Source: Vibrio sp. UCD-FRSSP16_30
Lineage (GTDB): Bacteria; Pseudomonadota; Gammaproteobacteria; Enterobacterales; Vibrionaceae
Reading direction: 5' to 3'
Assembly (NCBI RefSeq): GCF_001676025.1
Contig: NZ_LZFW01000057.1
Coordinates: 123,119-187,118, forward strand
DNA: 64,000 nucleotides
This document shows, one piece after another, positions 28,268 through 38,108 of the stretch; positions within the stretch are counted from its first letter, which is position 1, and the number at the start of each line of letters is the position of its first letter. A model generated the notes under the pieces. It was not told the DNA's origin. It worked only from the letters and a program-made list of their open reading frames with translations, and did not search any database. The translations under genes and the position numbers were made by a program.

Positions 28268-29761
28268 TTAAGATGGAAGCTCAATTGCGGTTAGGTCTGC
28301 ATCAGCAGGGATGTTTTTCATCTCACCGGCAATGATTTCAGCTAGTGGGCCTAGGATAACTTGAACGTTATTTGAACCTAGTTTCACCACACCCATCGCA
28401 CCAAGATCTTTCAGTACTTTCTCACTAATGATAGTTGTGTCATTAAGAGTTAGACGTAGACGAGTGATACATGCATCGATAGAGCTGATGTTGCCATGAC
28501 CGCCTAGTGCTTTTAGGTACTGTTTTGCAAGTTCAGCAGAGTTTGAAGAACCGACTACTGTTGAAGCTTCACCCTCATCATCTTCACGTCCAGGTGTTTT
28601 AAGACCGAACTTAACGATTACGGTACGGAACACTGCGTAGTAGATACCGAAGAATGCAAAGCCTTGCAGAATCAGCATGTACCAATCTTTCGCTAGTGGG
28701 TTACGGCTAGAAAGAACCATATCAACTAGACCTGCAGAGAAACCAAAGCCTGCAATCCATTCCATTGACGCTGCAATGTAGACTGAGATACCGGTTAATA
28801 CTGCGTGCAATACGTACAAGCCAGGTGCTAGGAACATAAATGAGAATTCAAGCGGCTCTGTTACACCTGTGAAGAAAGAAGCGAAACCTGCAGCAATCAT
28901 GATAGATGCTACTTTTTCTTTATTCTTAGATTTTGAAGTGTGGTAGATAGCTAGTGCTGCACCTGGTAGACCAAACATCATGATTGGGAAGAAACCAGCT
29001 TGGTACATACCTGTAACACCTAGTGTTGCAGTACCTTCAGCAATAGATTTAGCGCCACCTAGGAAGTTAGGGATGTCGTTAATACCTGCAACATCAAACC
29101 AGAATACTGAGTTCAATGCGTGGTGAAGACCAACAGGGATAAGTAGACGGTTAAAGAATGCGTAGATACCAGCACCCGCAGAACCCATACCTTGGATAGA
29201 CTCACCAAAGTGTACAAGACCGTCATAGATAGCAGGCCATACGTACATTAGGACAAATGACAGTACGATACCGGCAAATGACGTCAAGATAGGCACTAAA
29301 CGTTTACCTGAGAAGAACGCCAATGCTTTGTGCAGTTCAACTGTAGAGAAACGGTTATAAATTTCAGCAGAGATAATACCCACAAGGATACCGACAAACT
29401 GATTTTGGATTTTACCAAATGCTGCTGGAACGGCATCGCCACTGATGCCTTGAATCTGTGCGACGGCTCCTGGTGATAGTAGCGTTGTCACAACGTACAT
29501 CATTACCAGACCGGCTAGTGCTGCTGCACCATCTTTATCTTTAGACATACCGTAAGCAACACCAACGGCAAATAGCCATGACATGTTGTCGATAATTGCC
29601 GCGCCGGCTTTAATTAGGAAACCTGCCAATGCATTGTTACCGCCCCAACCCGTCGGGTCAATCCAATAACCAATACCCATTAATATCGCTGCTGCCGGTA
29701 GCGTAGCAACTGGCACCATTAGCGCCTTACCTACCTTCTGAAAATATCCAAGAATGTTCAC
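28268..29761 (-). CDS. nagE: N-acetylglucosamine PTS transporter, EIICB type
   Basis: 497 residues: IIC membrane domain first (about 1-370, start MNILGYFQKVGKALMVPVA, with the TEPLEFSFMFLAP substrate region), then a IIB domain whose phosphocysteine is in SSIDACITRLRL (about residue 431). The C-terminal IIA domain of the 648-residue E. coli NagE is absent, so phosphate must come from a separate IIA-Glc, most likely Crr at 58126. It imports and phosphorylates GlcNAc. Two NagC-type operators and a CRP-type site lie upstream, shared with divergent nagA-nagC. Confidence 0.95.
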   Translation of the reverse strand: MNILGYFQKVGKALMVPVATLPAAAILMGIGYWIDPTGWGGNNALAGFLIKAGAAIIDNMSWLFAVGVAYGMSKDKDGAAALAGLVMMYVVTTLLSPGAVAQIQGISGDAVPAAFGKIQNQFVGILVGIISAEIYNRFSTVELHKALAFFSGKRLVPILTSFAGIVLSFVLMYVWPAIYDGLVHFGESIQGMGSAGAGIYAFFNRLLIPVGLHHALNSVFWFDVAGINDIPNFLGGAKSIAEGTATLGVTGMYQAGFFPIMMFGLPGAALAIYHTSKSKNKEKVASIMIAAGFASFFTGVTEPLEFSFMFLAPGLYVLHAVLTGISVYIAASMEWIAGFGFSAGLVDMVLSSRNPLAKDWYMLILQGFAFFGIYYAVFRTVIVKFGLKTPGREDDEGEASTVVGSSNSAELAKQYLKALGGHGNISSIDACITRLRLTLNDTTIISEKVLKDLGAMGVVKLGSNNVQVILGPLAEIIAGEMKNIPADADLTAIELPS

Positions 29762-29833
29762 GTTACGTCTCCCCCTAAGGAATCTAAAAACTTTTTTTAG
29801 CTAATTAATTTAGTCCTTTTCATCTTAAAGGGA

Positions 29834-29854
29834 TAAATTTGCGTCGCAAATTAA
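29834..29854. promoter_or_regulatory. NagC operator, nagE-proximal
   Basis: Palindrome with halves TAAATTTGC and GCAAATTAA around a central GTC, close to the E. coli nagE operator pattern. Its centre is at 29844, about 83 bases before nagE. Confidence 0.7.
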
Positions 29855-29866
29855 AACCCCATAAAA

Positions 29867-29882
29867 CGTGATCAGTATCATA
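29867..29882. promoter_or_regulatory. CRP-like site between the NagC operators
   Basis: CGTGA-TCAGTA-TCATA matches TGTGA-N6-TCACA at eight of ten half-site bases. It lies between the two NagC operators, where the cAMP-CRP activator site of the E. coli nagE-nagB region also lies. Confidence 0.6.
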
Positions 29883-29927
29883 TGAAAACATGGACCTAAG
29901 GTGATTTTGTTACCTAGATCATAAAAC

Positions 29928-29948
29928 TTATTTTACTATATAAAATAA
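29928..29948. promoter_or_regulatory. NagC operator, nagA-proximal
   Basis: Perfect palindromic halves TTATTTT and AAAATAA around seven bases. Its centre is 29938, exactly 94 bp from the other operator, which is the spacing I recall for the looped NagC operators of E. coli nagE-nagB. Confidence 0.72.
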
Positions 29949-30256
29949 CATTTTTTTTAAGTATACTCTCGATATCTAAAGAATTTTCATTTTGCTTAGG
30001 CGCATCTTTAGGAATGGTTCCACCCGATAATAGTGAGGAAATTAGACATTAATGAATCAATATTTAGTAAACAGTATCAATTACTTAAATCTAAATTAGC
30101 ATCAAAAATGCCTAATCTGTTTATTAAGGTGACAACCGTACTAAGCTCCAATAAAGAGCCGTAAGATTCCGCTAGCGTCTTAGCAAAGATTGAATGAATT
30201 CTTTAAACCGTTTTCAAAAATCAAGAAGTAACCAATTTTAAACAGGAGCTGCACGT
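29949..30256 (+). other. long untranslated stretch before nagA
   Basis: About 308 bases between the nagA-proximal NagC operator and the nagA ATG, with no supported gene. In E. coli nagB stands between the operator and nagA; here it is missing. A 15-codon frame at 30052 has no well-placed ribosome-binding site. A promoter and a long nagA leader are expected in this stretch. Confidence 0.5.
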
Positions 30257-31393
30257 ATGTATGCATTAACGAACTGTACTGTATTTACCGGTAACGACAC
30301 ATTATATAACCACGCAGTAGTTGTGAAAGATGACCGCATTAAAGCGGTGTGTCCGGAGCAGGAATTAGAGCAAGGTATTGAGCGTATTGATCTTAAAGGT
30401 GCAAACGTGAGCCCTGGCTTTATCGATGTACAGCTCAATGGTTGTGGTGGCGTCATGTTAAATGATGAAATTTCACCAGAAACATTACATACGATGCATC
30501 AAGCAAACCTTAAATCTGGCTGTACGAGTTTCTTACCAACCTTAATTACTTCTTCTGATGAAAGCATGCGAGCGGCAATTGAAGCCCAGCGTCAGTTTAA
30601 AGAGAACAATAAATATCAATCACTGGGTCTGCACCTTGAAGGTCCATACCTAAATATCGCAAGAAAAGGGATTCACACTGAATCCTACATTCGACAATCA
30701 GATGACAACATGATTGATTTCATCTGCCAAAATGCTGAATTTGTTACTAAAGTTACCTTAGCTCCTGAAAAGAATGACCCAAAACATATTCAACAGCTAA
30801 AAGAAGCGGGAATTGTGGTTTCTATCGGTCATACCGGTGCTACTTACCAACAAGCAAGAGACAGCTTTGAGCATGGTATTACCTTTGCCACTCACTTATT
30901 TAACGCCATGACACCGGTAACCGGACGTGAACCTGGTGTAGTGGGTGCTATTTTTGACAGTGCCGACGTGTACGCTGGAGTCATTGTAGATGGACACCAT
31001 GTGGATTATGCCAATGTACGTATGGCGAAAAAGCAAAAAGGTGACAAGCTTGTGCTAGTAACGGATGCCACCGCACCTGCTGGCGCAAATATAGACCAGT
31101 TTAATTTTGTAGGTAAAACGGTTTATGTACGCAATGGTGTATGTGTTGGTGAAGATGGTACACTAGGCGGCTCAGCTCTGACTATGATTGAAGCTGTAGA
31201 AAATTGCGTTAAACATGTTGGCTTCTCTTTAGACGAAACACTGCGTATGGCGACCCTCTACCCTGCTAAAGCAATTGGCATGGAGGATCAGCTAGGTCGA
31301 GTCAAAGCCGACATGATTGCAAACCTTACTATTTTTAATAGCGATTTTAATGTTGAAGCGACCGTAGTAAACGGCCAATTTAAAAAGGGATAG
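30257..31393 (+). CDS. nagA: N-acetylglucosamine-6-phosphate deacetylase
   Basis: 378 residues, amidohydrolase family. Metal and substrate residues are in [10 protein letters not shown] (Glu metal ligand), [25 protein letters not shown] and TDATAPAG (catalytic Asp). It removes acetate from GlcNAc-6-P made by NagE. An AGGAG stands before the ATG. nagC follows after six bases. The deaminase NagB needed for the next step is not in this window. Confidence 0.97.
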   Translation: MYALTNCTVFTGNDTLYNHAVVVKDDRIKAVCPEQELEQGIERIDLKGANVSPGFIDVQLNGCGGVMLNDEISPETLHTMHQANLKSGCTSFLPTLITSSDESMRAAIEAQRQFKENNKYQSLGLHLEGPYLNIARKGIHTESYIRQSDDNMIDFICQNAEFVTKVTLAPEKNDPKHIQQLKEAGIVVSIGHTGATYQQARDSFEHGITFATHLFNAMTPVTGREPGVVGAIFDSADVYAGVIVDGHHVDYANVRMAKKQKGDKLVLVTDATAPAGANIDQFNFVGKTVYVRNGVCVGEDGTLGGSALTMIEAVENCVKHVGFSLDETLRMATLYPAKAIGMEDQLGRVKADMIANLTIFNSDFNVEATVVNGQFKKG

Positions 31394-31399
31394 TTAGTT

Positions 31400-32620
31400 A
31401 TGACTGGTGGACAAATTGGCAACGTTGATCTCGTAAAGCAATTAAACGGCGCAGCTGTTTATAGACTGATAGACCAACAAGGACCTATTTCTCGAATTCA
31501 AATTGCCGAGTTGAGCCACTTAGCACCGGCTAGTGTTACTAAAATCACTCGTCAACTACTGGAGTTCAACTTAGTACAGGAGGTTGCTCAGCAAGCCTCT
31601 ACTGGTGGGCGACGAGCGATATCATTAACAACACAGACAGCACCTTTCCACTCGATCGCTATTCGAGTTGGACGAGATTATATCCAGATGGCACTGCATG
31701 ATTTAAGTGGTGACATTCTAGCTCAAACTGAGTCTCCTTTTCACTATACGGATCAAGAGCAGTTGGTTAGCCAACTTATCGATAAGATCAGGCTCTTTAA
31801 AGCCGGCTTTGAAGAGGATAAATATAACCTTATTGCTATCGGTATTACTTTACCTGGTCTGGTTAATCCAGATGAAGGTGAAGTTCACTATATGCCGAAC
31901 ACTAAAATAGATCGCTTGCCATTGGCTAAGTTAATTACTGAGCAATTCAACATTGAATGCTTTGTCGGTAATGATATCCGAGCAATGGCTCTAGCTGAGC
32001 ATTATTTTGGCGCGACTAAAAACTGTATGGATTCCGTTTTAATCAGTGTTCACCGAGGTACTGGCTCCGGCATTATGGCTGGCGGTCAAGTGTTCCTAGG
32101 CTCAAACCGAAATGTGGGTGAAATCGGTCACATTCAAGTTGATCCATTGGGTGAGCAATGTCAGTGCGGAAACTTTGGCTGTCTCGAAACGATTGCATCC
32201 AATCCAGCAATCATTAAAGGGGTCAATACACGTCTAGCACGAGGTTATAATTCCACCCTTGCAGATGAACCCAACGTGACCATTAAAACCATCTGTGAAC
32301 ACGCATTGCTTGGTGATGCGTTAGCGACGCAAAGTATTGTTCGTGTTGGTGTGCAACTAGGAAAAGCCATCGCGATTGTAATAAACCTGTTTAACCCACA
32401 AAAAATTGTTATTGCAGGTGATATTACTCAAGCAAAAGAGGTATTATTCTCTGCAATTCAACGGAATGTTAACAGCCAATCTTTATCTGCCTTTAACAAG
32501 GATCTCCCTATTGTCTCATCTGACTTAGAGCAGAGTCCGACTATGGGGCCATTTGCTATGATAAAACGTGCAATGTTAAATGGTATGCTGCTACAAAAAT
32601 TAATGGATTCAACGCACTAA
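31400..32620 (+). CDS. nagC: NagC, ROK-family repressor of amino sugar genes
   Basis: 406 residues. The N-terminal helix-turn-helix covers ISRIQIAELSHLAPASVTKITRQLL (about 29-53). The ROK sugar-binding domain follows, with GTGSGIMAGG, GEIGHIQVDP and the zinc motif CQCGNFGCLE (about 254-263). It responds to GlcNAc-6-P, the product of NagE and substrate of NagA, and should bind the two operators upstream. Confidence 0.96.
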   Translation: MTGGQIGNVDLVKQLNGAAVYRLIDQQGPISRIQIAELSHLAPASVTKITRQLLEFNLVQEVAQQASTGGRRAISLTTQTAPFHSIAIRVGRDYIQMALHDLSGDILAQTESPFHYTDQEQLVSQLIDKIRLFKAGFEEDKYNLIAIGITLPGLVNPDEGEVHYMPNTKIDRLPLAKLITEQFNIECFVGNDIRAMALAEHYFGATKNCMDSVLISVHRGTGSGIMAGGQVFLGSNRNVGEIGHIQVDPLGEQCQCGNFGCLETIASNPAIIKGVNTRLARGYNSTLADEPNVTIKTICEHALLGDALATQSIVRVGVQLGKAIAIVINLFNPQKIVIAGDITQAKEVLFSAIQRNVNSQSLSAFNKDLPIVSSDLEQSPTMGPFAMIKRAMLNGMLLQKLMDSTH

Positions 32621-32687
32621 GTTCAATTTAGCAGGCTCGTTTGCGGTTGAGAGAGCGTCATCCCTCAACCAATTCGAGACTGCATAA

Positions 32688-34310
32688 ATGGATATCATGC
32701 TCATCTGTGGCGCTTTTGTAGCCGGTTTTATAGCCCAAAGATGTAACCTCCCTCCTCTAGTCGGCTTCTTGCTAGCAGGCTTTACCCTTAACGCACTTGG
32801 CTTTGAAAGTAACTACGCTATCAGTCATATCGCAGACCTTGGGGTAACACTACTTTTATTCACTATTGGCTTAAAGTTAGATATAAAAGTCTTACTTTCA
32901 AAAGAAATTTGGGCGGGTGCCACACTACACAATTTAGCCTCTACTGCTTTCTTTACCTTATGTTTACTCGCACTGCAGTTTGTCGGAGTGAGTTTATTTT
33001 CCGATACGTCCACTTCACAACTGATTATCTTAGGTTTCGCACTCTCTTTTTCTAGTACCGTATTTGCAATTAAAGCCCTACAAGATAATGGTGAAATAAA
33101 CTCTACCTATGGCACCTTAGCTATCGGTATCTTGGTCATGCAAGATATCTTTGCGGTCGTCTTCCTAACCGTTTCTACCGGTAAAATCCCAGAATGGTAC
33201 GCCATCTTCTTATTTGCCCTGCCTGTAGTTCGACCACTCTTTTATAAAGTCTTAGATAAAGTCGGTCATGGTGAGTTGCTAGTGCTATGCGGCATATTCT
33301 TTGCTTTAGTGGTGGGAGCAGGCTTATTTGAATTAGTTGGCGTGAAAGGCGATCTTGGTGCGCTTATTTTAGGTATGCTATTGGCCGGACACAAAAAAGC
33401 ATCCGAGCTTTCAAAATCCTTATTTAACCTTAAAGAGCTGTTTTTAGTCTGCTTCTTTCTCAATATTGGACTGTCAGAACAACCCACCATCGCAGGTTTA
33501 GTACTGGCGCTAATTTTTATGGCACTACTGCCAGTAAAAGGGATTCTGTACTACGTCATTTTAGATCGCTTTAAATTTCGCGTGCGAACCTCGCTACTCA
33601 CCTCTTTAACGCTATTTAACTTTAGTGAATTTGGCTTGATTGTCGGTGGCCTTGCCTATCAACAAGGTTGGATATCTGGAGACATCATGGTGTCTATCGC
33701 GCTGGCAGTTTCCATCTCTTTTATCATTGCAGCGCCTCTTAACCGCTTTAGTAATAATATTTACCGACGCAGTGCAAATTGGCTCAAGGAACATACAGAG
33801 AATAAAATTCACGTACGTGATCAATTTATCAGTTTAGGTCGCTCACAAATATTAGTCTTAGGTATGGGGAGAATTGGTACTGGAGCTTATGACGAACTTA
33901 GACAACGTCATGGTGAGATCTGTCTCGGAATAGAAATACGAACCGACACCAGTGAGCACCACACGCAAAATCAGCGTAATATTCTTTGTGGCGACGTGAC
34001 CGATTCTGATTTTTGGGAACGAGTGCAAAACCTTGAACAGGTAGAACTGGTATTACTGGCTATACCGAATAATAAAGGTAATCGCTATGCCCTTGAGCAA
34101 TTAAGACTTAGAGGTTATACCGGAAAAATTGCCGCTATCGCTGAGTATCAAGACCAAGTAGAGCAATTTAAAGAGCTTGGGGCAGATGCGGCGTTCAATA
34201 TTTACCGCGAAGCAGGAAGTGGTTTTGCGCGCCATGTTTGCGACACGTTATCACCTAAGTTTGCCAATGAAACTATAGATAACACGCAGCAACAAAAGAT
34301 AAATCATTGA
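32688..34310 (+). CDS. CPA2-family cation:proton antiporter with TrkA-N domain (Kef type)
   Basis: 540 residues. About twelve membrane helices (1-360), starting with a CPA2 pattern (NLPPLVGFLLAGFTLN, LLLFTIGLKLD, SSTVFAIKAL), then a cytosolic nucleotide-binding domain with the Rossmann motif VLGMGRIGTGAYDEL (about 388-402) and an acidic Glu at the end of beta-2. It should exchange K+ or Na+ for H+ under nucleotide control. It lacks the C-terminal RCK_C part, so it resembles YbaL/Kef-like proteins without being assignable to KefB or KefC. It is 67 bases after nagC; co-transcription is possible. Confidence 0.85.
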   Translation: MDIMLICGAFVAGFIAQRCNLPPLVGFLLAGFTLNALGFESNYAISHIADLGVTLLLFTIGLKLDIKVLLSKEIWAGATLHNLASTAFFTLCLLALQFVGVSLFSDTSTSQLIILGFALSFSSTVFAIKALQDNGEINSTYGTLAIGILVMQDIFAVVFLTVSTGKIPEWYAIFLFALPVVRPLFYKVLDKVGHGELLVLCGIFFALVVGAGLFELVGVKGDLGALILGMLLAGHKKASELSKSLFNLKELFLVCFFLNIGLSEQPTIAGLVLALIFMALLPVKGILYYVILDRFKFRVRTSLLTSLTLFNFSEFGLIVGGLAYQQGWISGDIMVSIALAVSISFIIAAPLNRFSNNIYRRSANWLKEHTENKIHVRDQFISLGRSQILVLGMGRIGTGAYDELRQRHGEICLGIEIRTDTSEHHTQNQRNILCGDVTDSDFWERVQNLEQVELVLLAIPNNKGNRYALEQLRLRGYTGKIAAIAEYQDQVEQFKELGADAAFNIYREAGSGFARHVCDTLSPKFANETIDNTQQQKINH

Positions 34311-34410
34311 TATAAAACATAATATTAAGTTTAGAATAGGCATTATTTCGTGCTTCCACGCCTTAATGTACTATTCTTAAGCTTAATTATCTTCTAATCT
34401 TTAGAGTGCA

Positions 34411-35574
34411 TTGACGATCAAACTTTCTCCTATACAGCAGTCCAAATTTCAAGAATTTGTCACGACTCATAACCACAAACAATTATTAATATGGCTACCT
34501 ATTATTGCCTTGTGCTTATTCTGTTTTGGTTTTGTTATGCCACTTTGGGCACCCAAAAGTGCCTTGTTAGATTCACTGGAAGATATTCGTCAGTTTAGGA
34601 ACTACCTGTTATATCAAGCCCCTGTGCTTTGTATGCTGGTTTGGGTTCTGATCTCATTTCTGCCACAGCGCAATATTTATAATATTCTTGGGCTATTTTT
34701 TGCTGCCTGTTTTCTTTCAGTATTTCACGCAGCATTACTTAGCCACTCTTTTACCTTAGCCCCGATCTCTATCATTTTAATTACCGCACTGGTTAAAGTG
34801 ACCATCTTAAAGATGCAGCAGATTGCCGCAATTTATGGCAGTAGTATTGTATTTGGCTTAACTTTTGTCGTCCTCCACCAAGGACAACCCGATATCGTTA
34901 GCTGGCATTTAGTCCTTTCAAATATCATAATTTTGATTTGGCTACTTTATTTGGGACAAGATCATTACTTAACCCAACTAAGAAGCTTCATTCACAGGCT
35001 GCAGCAACATAAGTCTAATCAAAAAATCACAATGCAAATGATGCAGTTAGAAGCACAAAAAACACAGCTTCAAATGTTATTGGGACGAGATGCCTTAACT
35101 GGGCTATTTAATCGAGGTTATTTTGATCAAAAACTAACGGAAGAAATTCAACGCGCTTCTCGCTCAAATTCCCCTTTAGGTCTTCTTGTTATTGATATTG
35201 ATCACTTCAAAATGATCAATGACAAACTTGGGCACAGTGTAGGCGATGAATATCTACAAAAAGTCGCCACTGTTCTATCTCATACCTGTCGCAGGGAAAC
35301 CGATACTGTGGCTCGCTTTGGCGGCGAAGAGTTTGTTATTCTGTTGCCAAGTACCTCTCAAGATGGATTATCTGCCATCTGTAAATGCCTATTACAAGCT
35401 GTTGCTGATTTAGAGCTGCCCCATCCAATTCAGCCTAAATTAAGCATTAGTATTGGCGGTTGCCAGCTCGACAATCACAATATGGACAGAACGACCTTTT
35501 TTAAAACAGCCGATCAAGCCCTCTATCAAGTAAAAGCCTCTGGGCGAAATAATTTTATCATTACACCAACATAA
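34411..35574 (+). CDS. membrane-bound diguanylate cyclase (GGDEF)
   Basis: 387 residues from a TTG start; later ATGs would cut off the first membrane helix, so TTG is kept with some doubt. About six helices (20-200), a short coiled-coil linker (MQMMQLEAQKTQLQML), then a GGDEF domain with RDALTGLFNRGYFDQ and the active site ARFGGEEFVILLP. The inhibitory I-site RxxD is present as RETD, five residues before GGEEF, so product feedback is likely. It makes c-di-GMP. The N-terminal membrane module is not a sensor family I can name. It stands alone between the antiporter and asnB. Confidence 0.88.
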   Translation: MTIKLSPIQQSKFQEFVTTHNHKQLLIWLPIIALCLFCFGFVMPLWAPKSALLDSLEDIRQFRNYLLYQAPVLCMLVWVLISFLPQRNIYNILGLFFAACFLSVFHAALLSHSFTLAPISIILITALVKVTILKMQQIAAIYGSSIVFGLTFVVLHQGQPDIVSWHLVLSNIIILIWLLYLGQDHYLTQLRSFIHRLQQHKSNQKITMQMMQLEAQKTQLQMLLGRDALTGLFNRGYFDQKLTEEIQRASRSNSPLGLLVIDIDHFKMINDKLGHSVGDEYLQKVATVLSHTCRRETDTVARFGGEEFVILLPSTSQDGLSAICKCLLQAVADLELPHPIQPKLSISIGGCQLDNHNMDRTTFFKTADQALYQVKASGRNNFIITPT

Positions 35575-35744
35575 TTGTGTTTTTTTGCGTCGACAGATAG
35601 ATACCATCCACTAAAATCGGCCTTTTGTTAAATTACATATACCTTAATCTGTCTTTTGCTATCTAAATGTCGATTGGTGGGTTGCTTTTTTTATTAACAA
35701 TGGCACATTGAACTTATACGGAAATGAATTTGTAAGGAAGATAT

Positions 35745-37409
35745 ATGTGTTCGGTATTTGGTATCCTCGATATAAAAAGTGATGCGGACAAACTTCGCCC
35801 TGTTGCGCTTGAAATGTCGAAGAAACTTCGCCACCGCGGGCCTGACTGGTCTGGTATTTATTCATCAGAAAAAGCTATTTTAGCTCATGAGCGCTTAGCG
35901 ATTGTTGGCCTAAACAGTGGTGCTCAACCTCTTTATAGCCCAGATAAAAAACTTATCTTGGCGGTGAATGGTGAAATCTACAACCATAAAGAAATTCGTG
36001 CTCGCTACGAAGGGAAGTATGAATTTCAAACAGATTCAGACTGTGAAGTTATTTTAGCGCTATACCAAGATAAAGGCGTTGATTTGCTAGAAGAGTTGAA
36101 CGGTATTTTTGCCTTTGTTCTTTATGATGAAGAAAAAGACACCTACCTTATCGGCCGTGACCATATCGGTATCATTCCACTGTATCAAGGTCATGACGAA
36201 CACGGTAACTTCTTCATTGCATCAGAAATGAAAGCCCTAGTACCGGTTTGTAAGACGGTCAGTGAATTCCCTCCTGGTAGCTACCTAGAATCAGGTGCCG
36301 ACGCTCCTACTCGTTACTACATTCGTGATTGGAACGAATATGCAGCAGTACAAGGTAACTCCACCAGCAAAGAAGACCTAACAGAAGCATTAGAAGCGGC
36401 AATTAAACGTCAGCTAATGACTGACGTTCCTTATGGCGTACTGCTATCGGGTGGTTTGGACTCTTCAATCACCTCAGCCGTTGCAAAACGTTTTGCAGCA
36501 ATGCGTGTGGAAGATGACAGCCAATCTGAAGCTTGGTGGCCACAGTTACACTCATTTGCCGTCGGCCTTGAAGGCGCACCAGATTTGAAAGCGGCTCGTG
36601 AAGTTGCAGACCAAATTGGTACAGTTCACCATGAGATGACTTATACCGTTCAAGAAGGACTGGATGCGATTCGTGATGTTATCTATCACATCGAAACCTA
36701 TGATGTTACCACTATCCGCGCTTCTACTCCTATGTTCCTCATGGGCCGTAAGATCAAAGCGATGGGTATTAAGATGGTACTTTCTGGTGAAGGTGCGGAT
36801 GAAATCTTTGGTGGTTATTTATACTTCCACAAAGCGCCAAACGCGAAAGAATTCCATGAAGAGACCGTGCGTAAACTGCTTGCTCTAAACATGTTTGATT
36901 GTGCTCGTGCTAACAAATCTTTGGCAGCTTGGGGCGTAGAAGGTCGTGTACCATTCTTAGATAAAGAATTTATCGATGTGGCAATGCGTCTTAACCCAGA
37001 AGACAAAATGTGTGGTAACGGTAAGATGGAAAAACACATTCTTCGTGAGTGTTTTGAACACTACCTTCCTGAAGCAATTGCTTGGCGTCAAAAAGAGCAG
37101 TTCTCTGATGGCGTAGGCTACAACTGGATTGATACATTACGTGAAGTTGCTGAAGCAAAAGTGACTGAGCAACAAATGGAAACCGCTAAATTCCGTTTCC
37201 CATACAACACGCCTTTAACCAAAGAAGGCTATGTGTATCGTGAAATCTTTGAAGAACTATTCCCGCTACCATCAGCTGCAGAATGTGTTCCTGGTGGCCC
37301 TTCCGTTGCTTGTTCATCAGCAAAAGCGATTGAGTGGGATGAATCCTTTAAAAACAACGCCGATCCATCAGGTCGCGCAGTTAAATCGATTCATAACGAA
37401 GCTTATTAA
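35745..37409 (+). CDS. asnB: asparagine synthetase B, glutamine-hydrolysing
   Basis: 554 residues. Cys-2 is the glutaminase nucleophile (MCSVFGILDI), with RHRGPDWSG and NGEIYNHKEIR in the glutaminase half. The synthetase half has the ATP loop LLSGGLDSS (about 232-240) and SGEGADEIFGGYLYF. It makes asparagine from aspartate with ammonia from glutamine. AAGGAAG stands before the ATG, and a strong terminator follows. Same position after nag genes as in E. coli. Confidence 0.98.
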   Translation: MCSVFGILDIKSDADKLRPVALEMSKKLRHRGPDWSGIYSSEKAILAHERLAIVGLNSGAQPLYSPDKKLILAVNGEIYNHKEIRARYEGKYEFQTDSDCEVILALYQDKGVDLLEELNGIFAFVLYDEEKDTYLIGRDHIGIIPLYQGHDEHGNFFIASEMKALVPVCKTVSEFPPGSYLESGADAPTRYYIRDWNEYAAVQGNSTSKEDLTEALEAAIKRQLMTDVPYGVLLSGGLDSSITSAVAKRFAAMRVEDDSQSEAWWPQLHSFAVGLEGAPDLKAAREVADQIGTVHHEMTYTVQEGLDAIRDVIYHIETYDVTTIRASTPMFLMGRKIKAMGIKMVLSGEGADEIFGGYLYFHKAPNAKEFHEETVRKLLALNMFDCARANKSLAAWGVEGRVPFLDKEFIDVAMRLNPEDKMCGNGKMEKHILRECFEHYLPEAIAWRQKEQFSDGVGYNWIDTLREVAEAKVTEQQMETAKFRFPYNTPLTKEGYVYREIFEELFPLPSAAECVPGGPSVACSSAKAIEWDESFKNNADPSGRAVKSIHNEAY

Positions 37410-37426
37410 TTTGTTTAGATAAATAT

Positions 37427-37460
37427 AAGAAGGGCGCTAATTATAGCGCCCTTCTTTTTT
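37427..37460 (+). terminator. terminator of asnB
   Basis: AAGAAGGGCGCTA and TAGCGCCCTTCTT form a 13-base-pair stem followed by TTTT; it starts 18 bases past asnB. Confidence 0.92.
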
Positions 37461-37500
37461 GTTTATCTAATCCGTAATGCCAATCACAGTAAGTCAATGA

Positions 37501-37995
37501 TCAGTCTAGCTGTAAGTCCTTGTTATCTACCGTCACTTCAACCTTTTTATTGATCATAGTAATCAGCAAAATAGACCGTTTTTCACCATCAGCCTCATGA
37601 TAGATAGCATCTACGCCAGCAAACTGCCCTGATTTAATCTCGACCTTATCCCCTTGATTTGGGCTGTTTAATTGAACAGTTTCTTGTTCACCTTCTAATA
37701 GTTTTAAACTATAAATAAGGTCGCCTTGTAACTCAGTAGGATAAACTCCGTTACGAATAAAATCTGCAACGCCACGCGTTGAACGAACGGTAGTAAATGA
37801 TGGGCCTTGCTCAAAATCGAATCGAACAAACATATAACCGGGAAAAAGAGGCTCTTCTTTTTGCTGACATTTGCCTCGCACCCTCTTTTCCACAGTCAAT
37901 TTAGGGTAATACACTTCAACGCCTTGGTTTTCCAAATGCAATTTTGCTCGGGGCTGATCGCCTCGCTTGCAGTACAACAAATACCAACGTTTCAT
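37501..37995 (-). CDS. rfaH: transcription antiterminator RfaH
   Basis: 164 residues. The NGN domain begins MKRWYLLYCKRGDQPRAKLHLE and includes EEPLFPGYMFVRFD and TVRSTRGVADFIR; the C-terminal KOW region has GDKVEIKSGQFAGVDAIYHE. It is a NusG paralogue that loads on RNA polymerase at ops sites and prevents pausing in long operons for surface polysaccharides. It is a single gene; no ops-bearing operon is in the window. Confidence 0.93.
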   Translation of the reverse strand: MKRWYLLYCKRGDQPRAKLHLENQGVEVYYPKLTVEKRVRGKCQQKEEPLFPGYMFVRFDFEQGPSFTTVRSTRGVADFIRNGVYPTELQGDLIYSLKLLEGEQETVQLNSPNQGDKVEIKSGQFAGVDAIYHEADGEKRSILLITMINKKVEVTVDNKDLQLD

Positions 37996-38108
37996 AGCAT
38001 TACCCTTAACTGTATAGTTGCTCTCTGCGCCGATCCTCCTCGGCTGCAGTTTATCTTGCCATTCTATCAGCTAAATAAACGGCTGAGTATTCACTCACGC
38101 GTAAGTGA

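Noticed and set aside
30052..30099. A 15-codon frame in the nagA leader
   Set aside because: The nearest AGGA is too far from the ATG and the composition is ordinary for AT-rich leader DNA.
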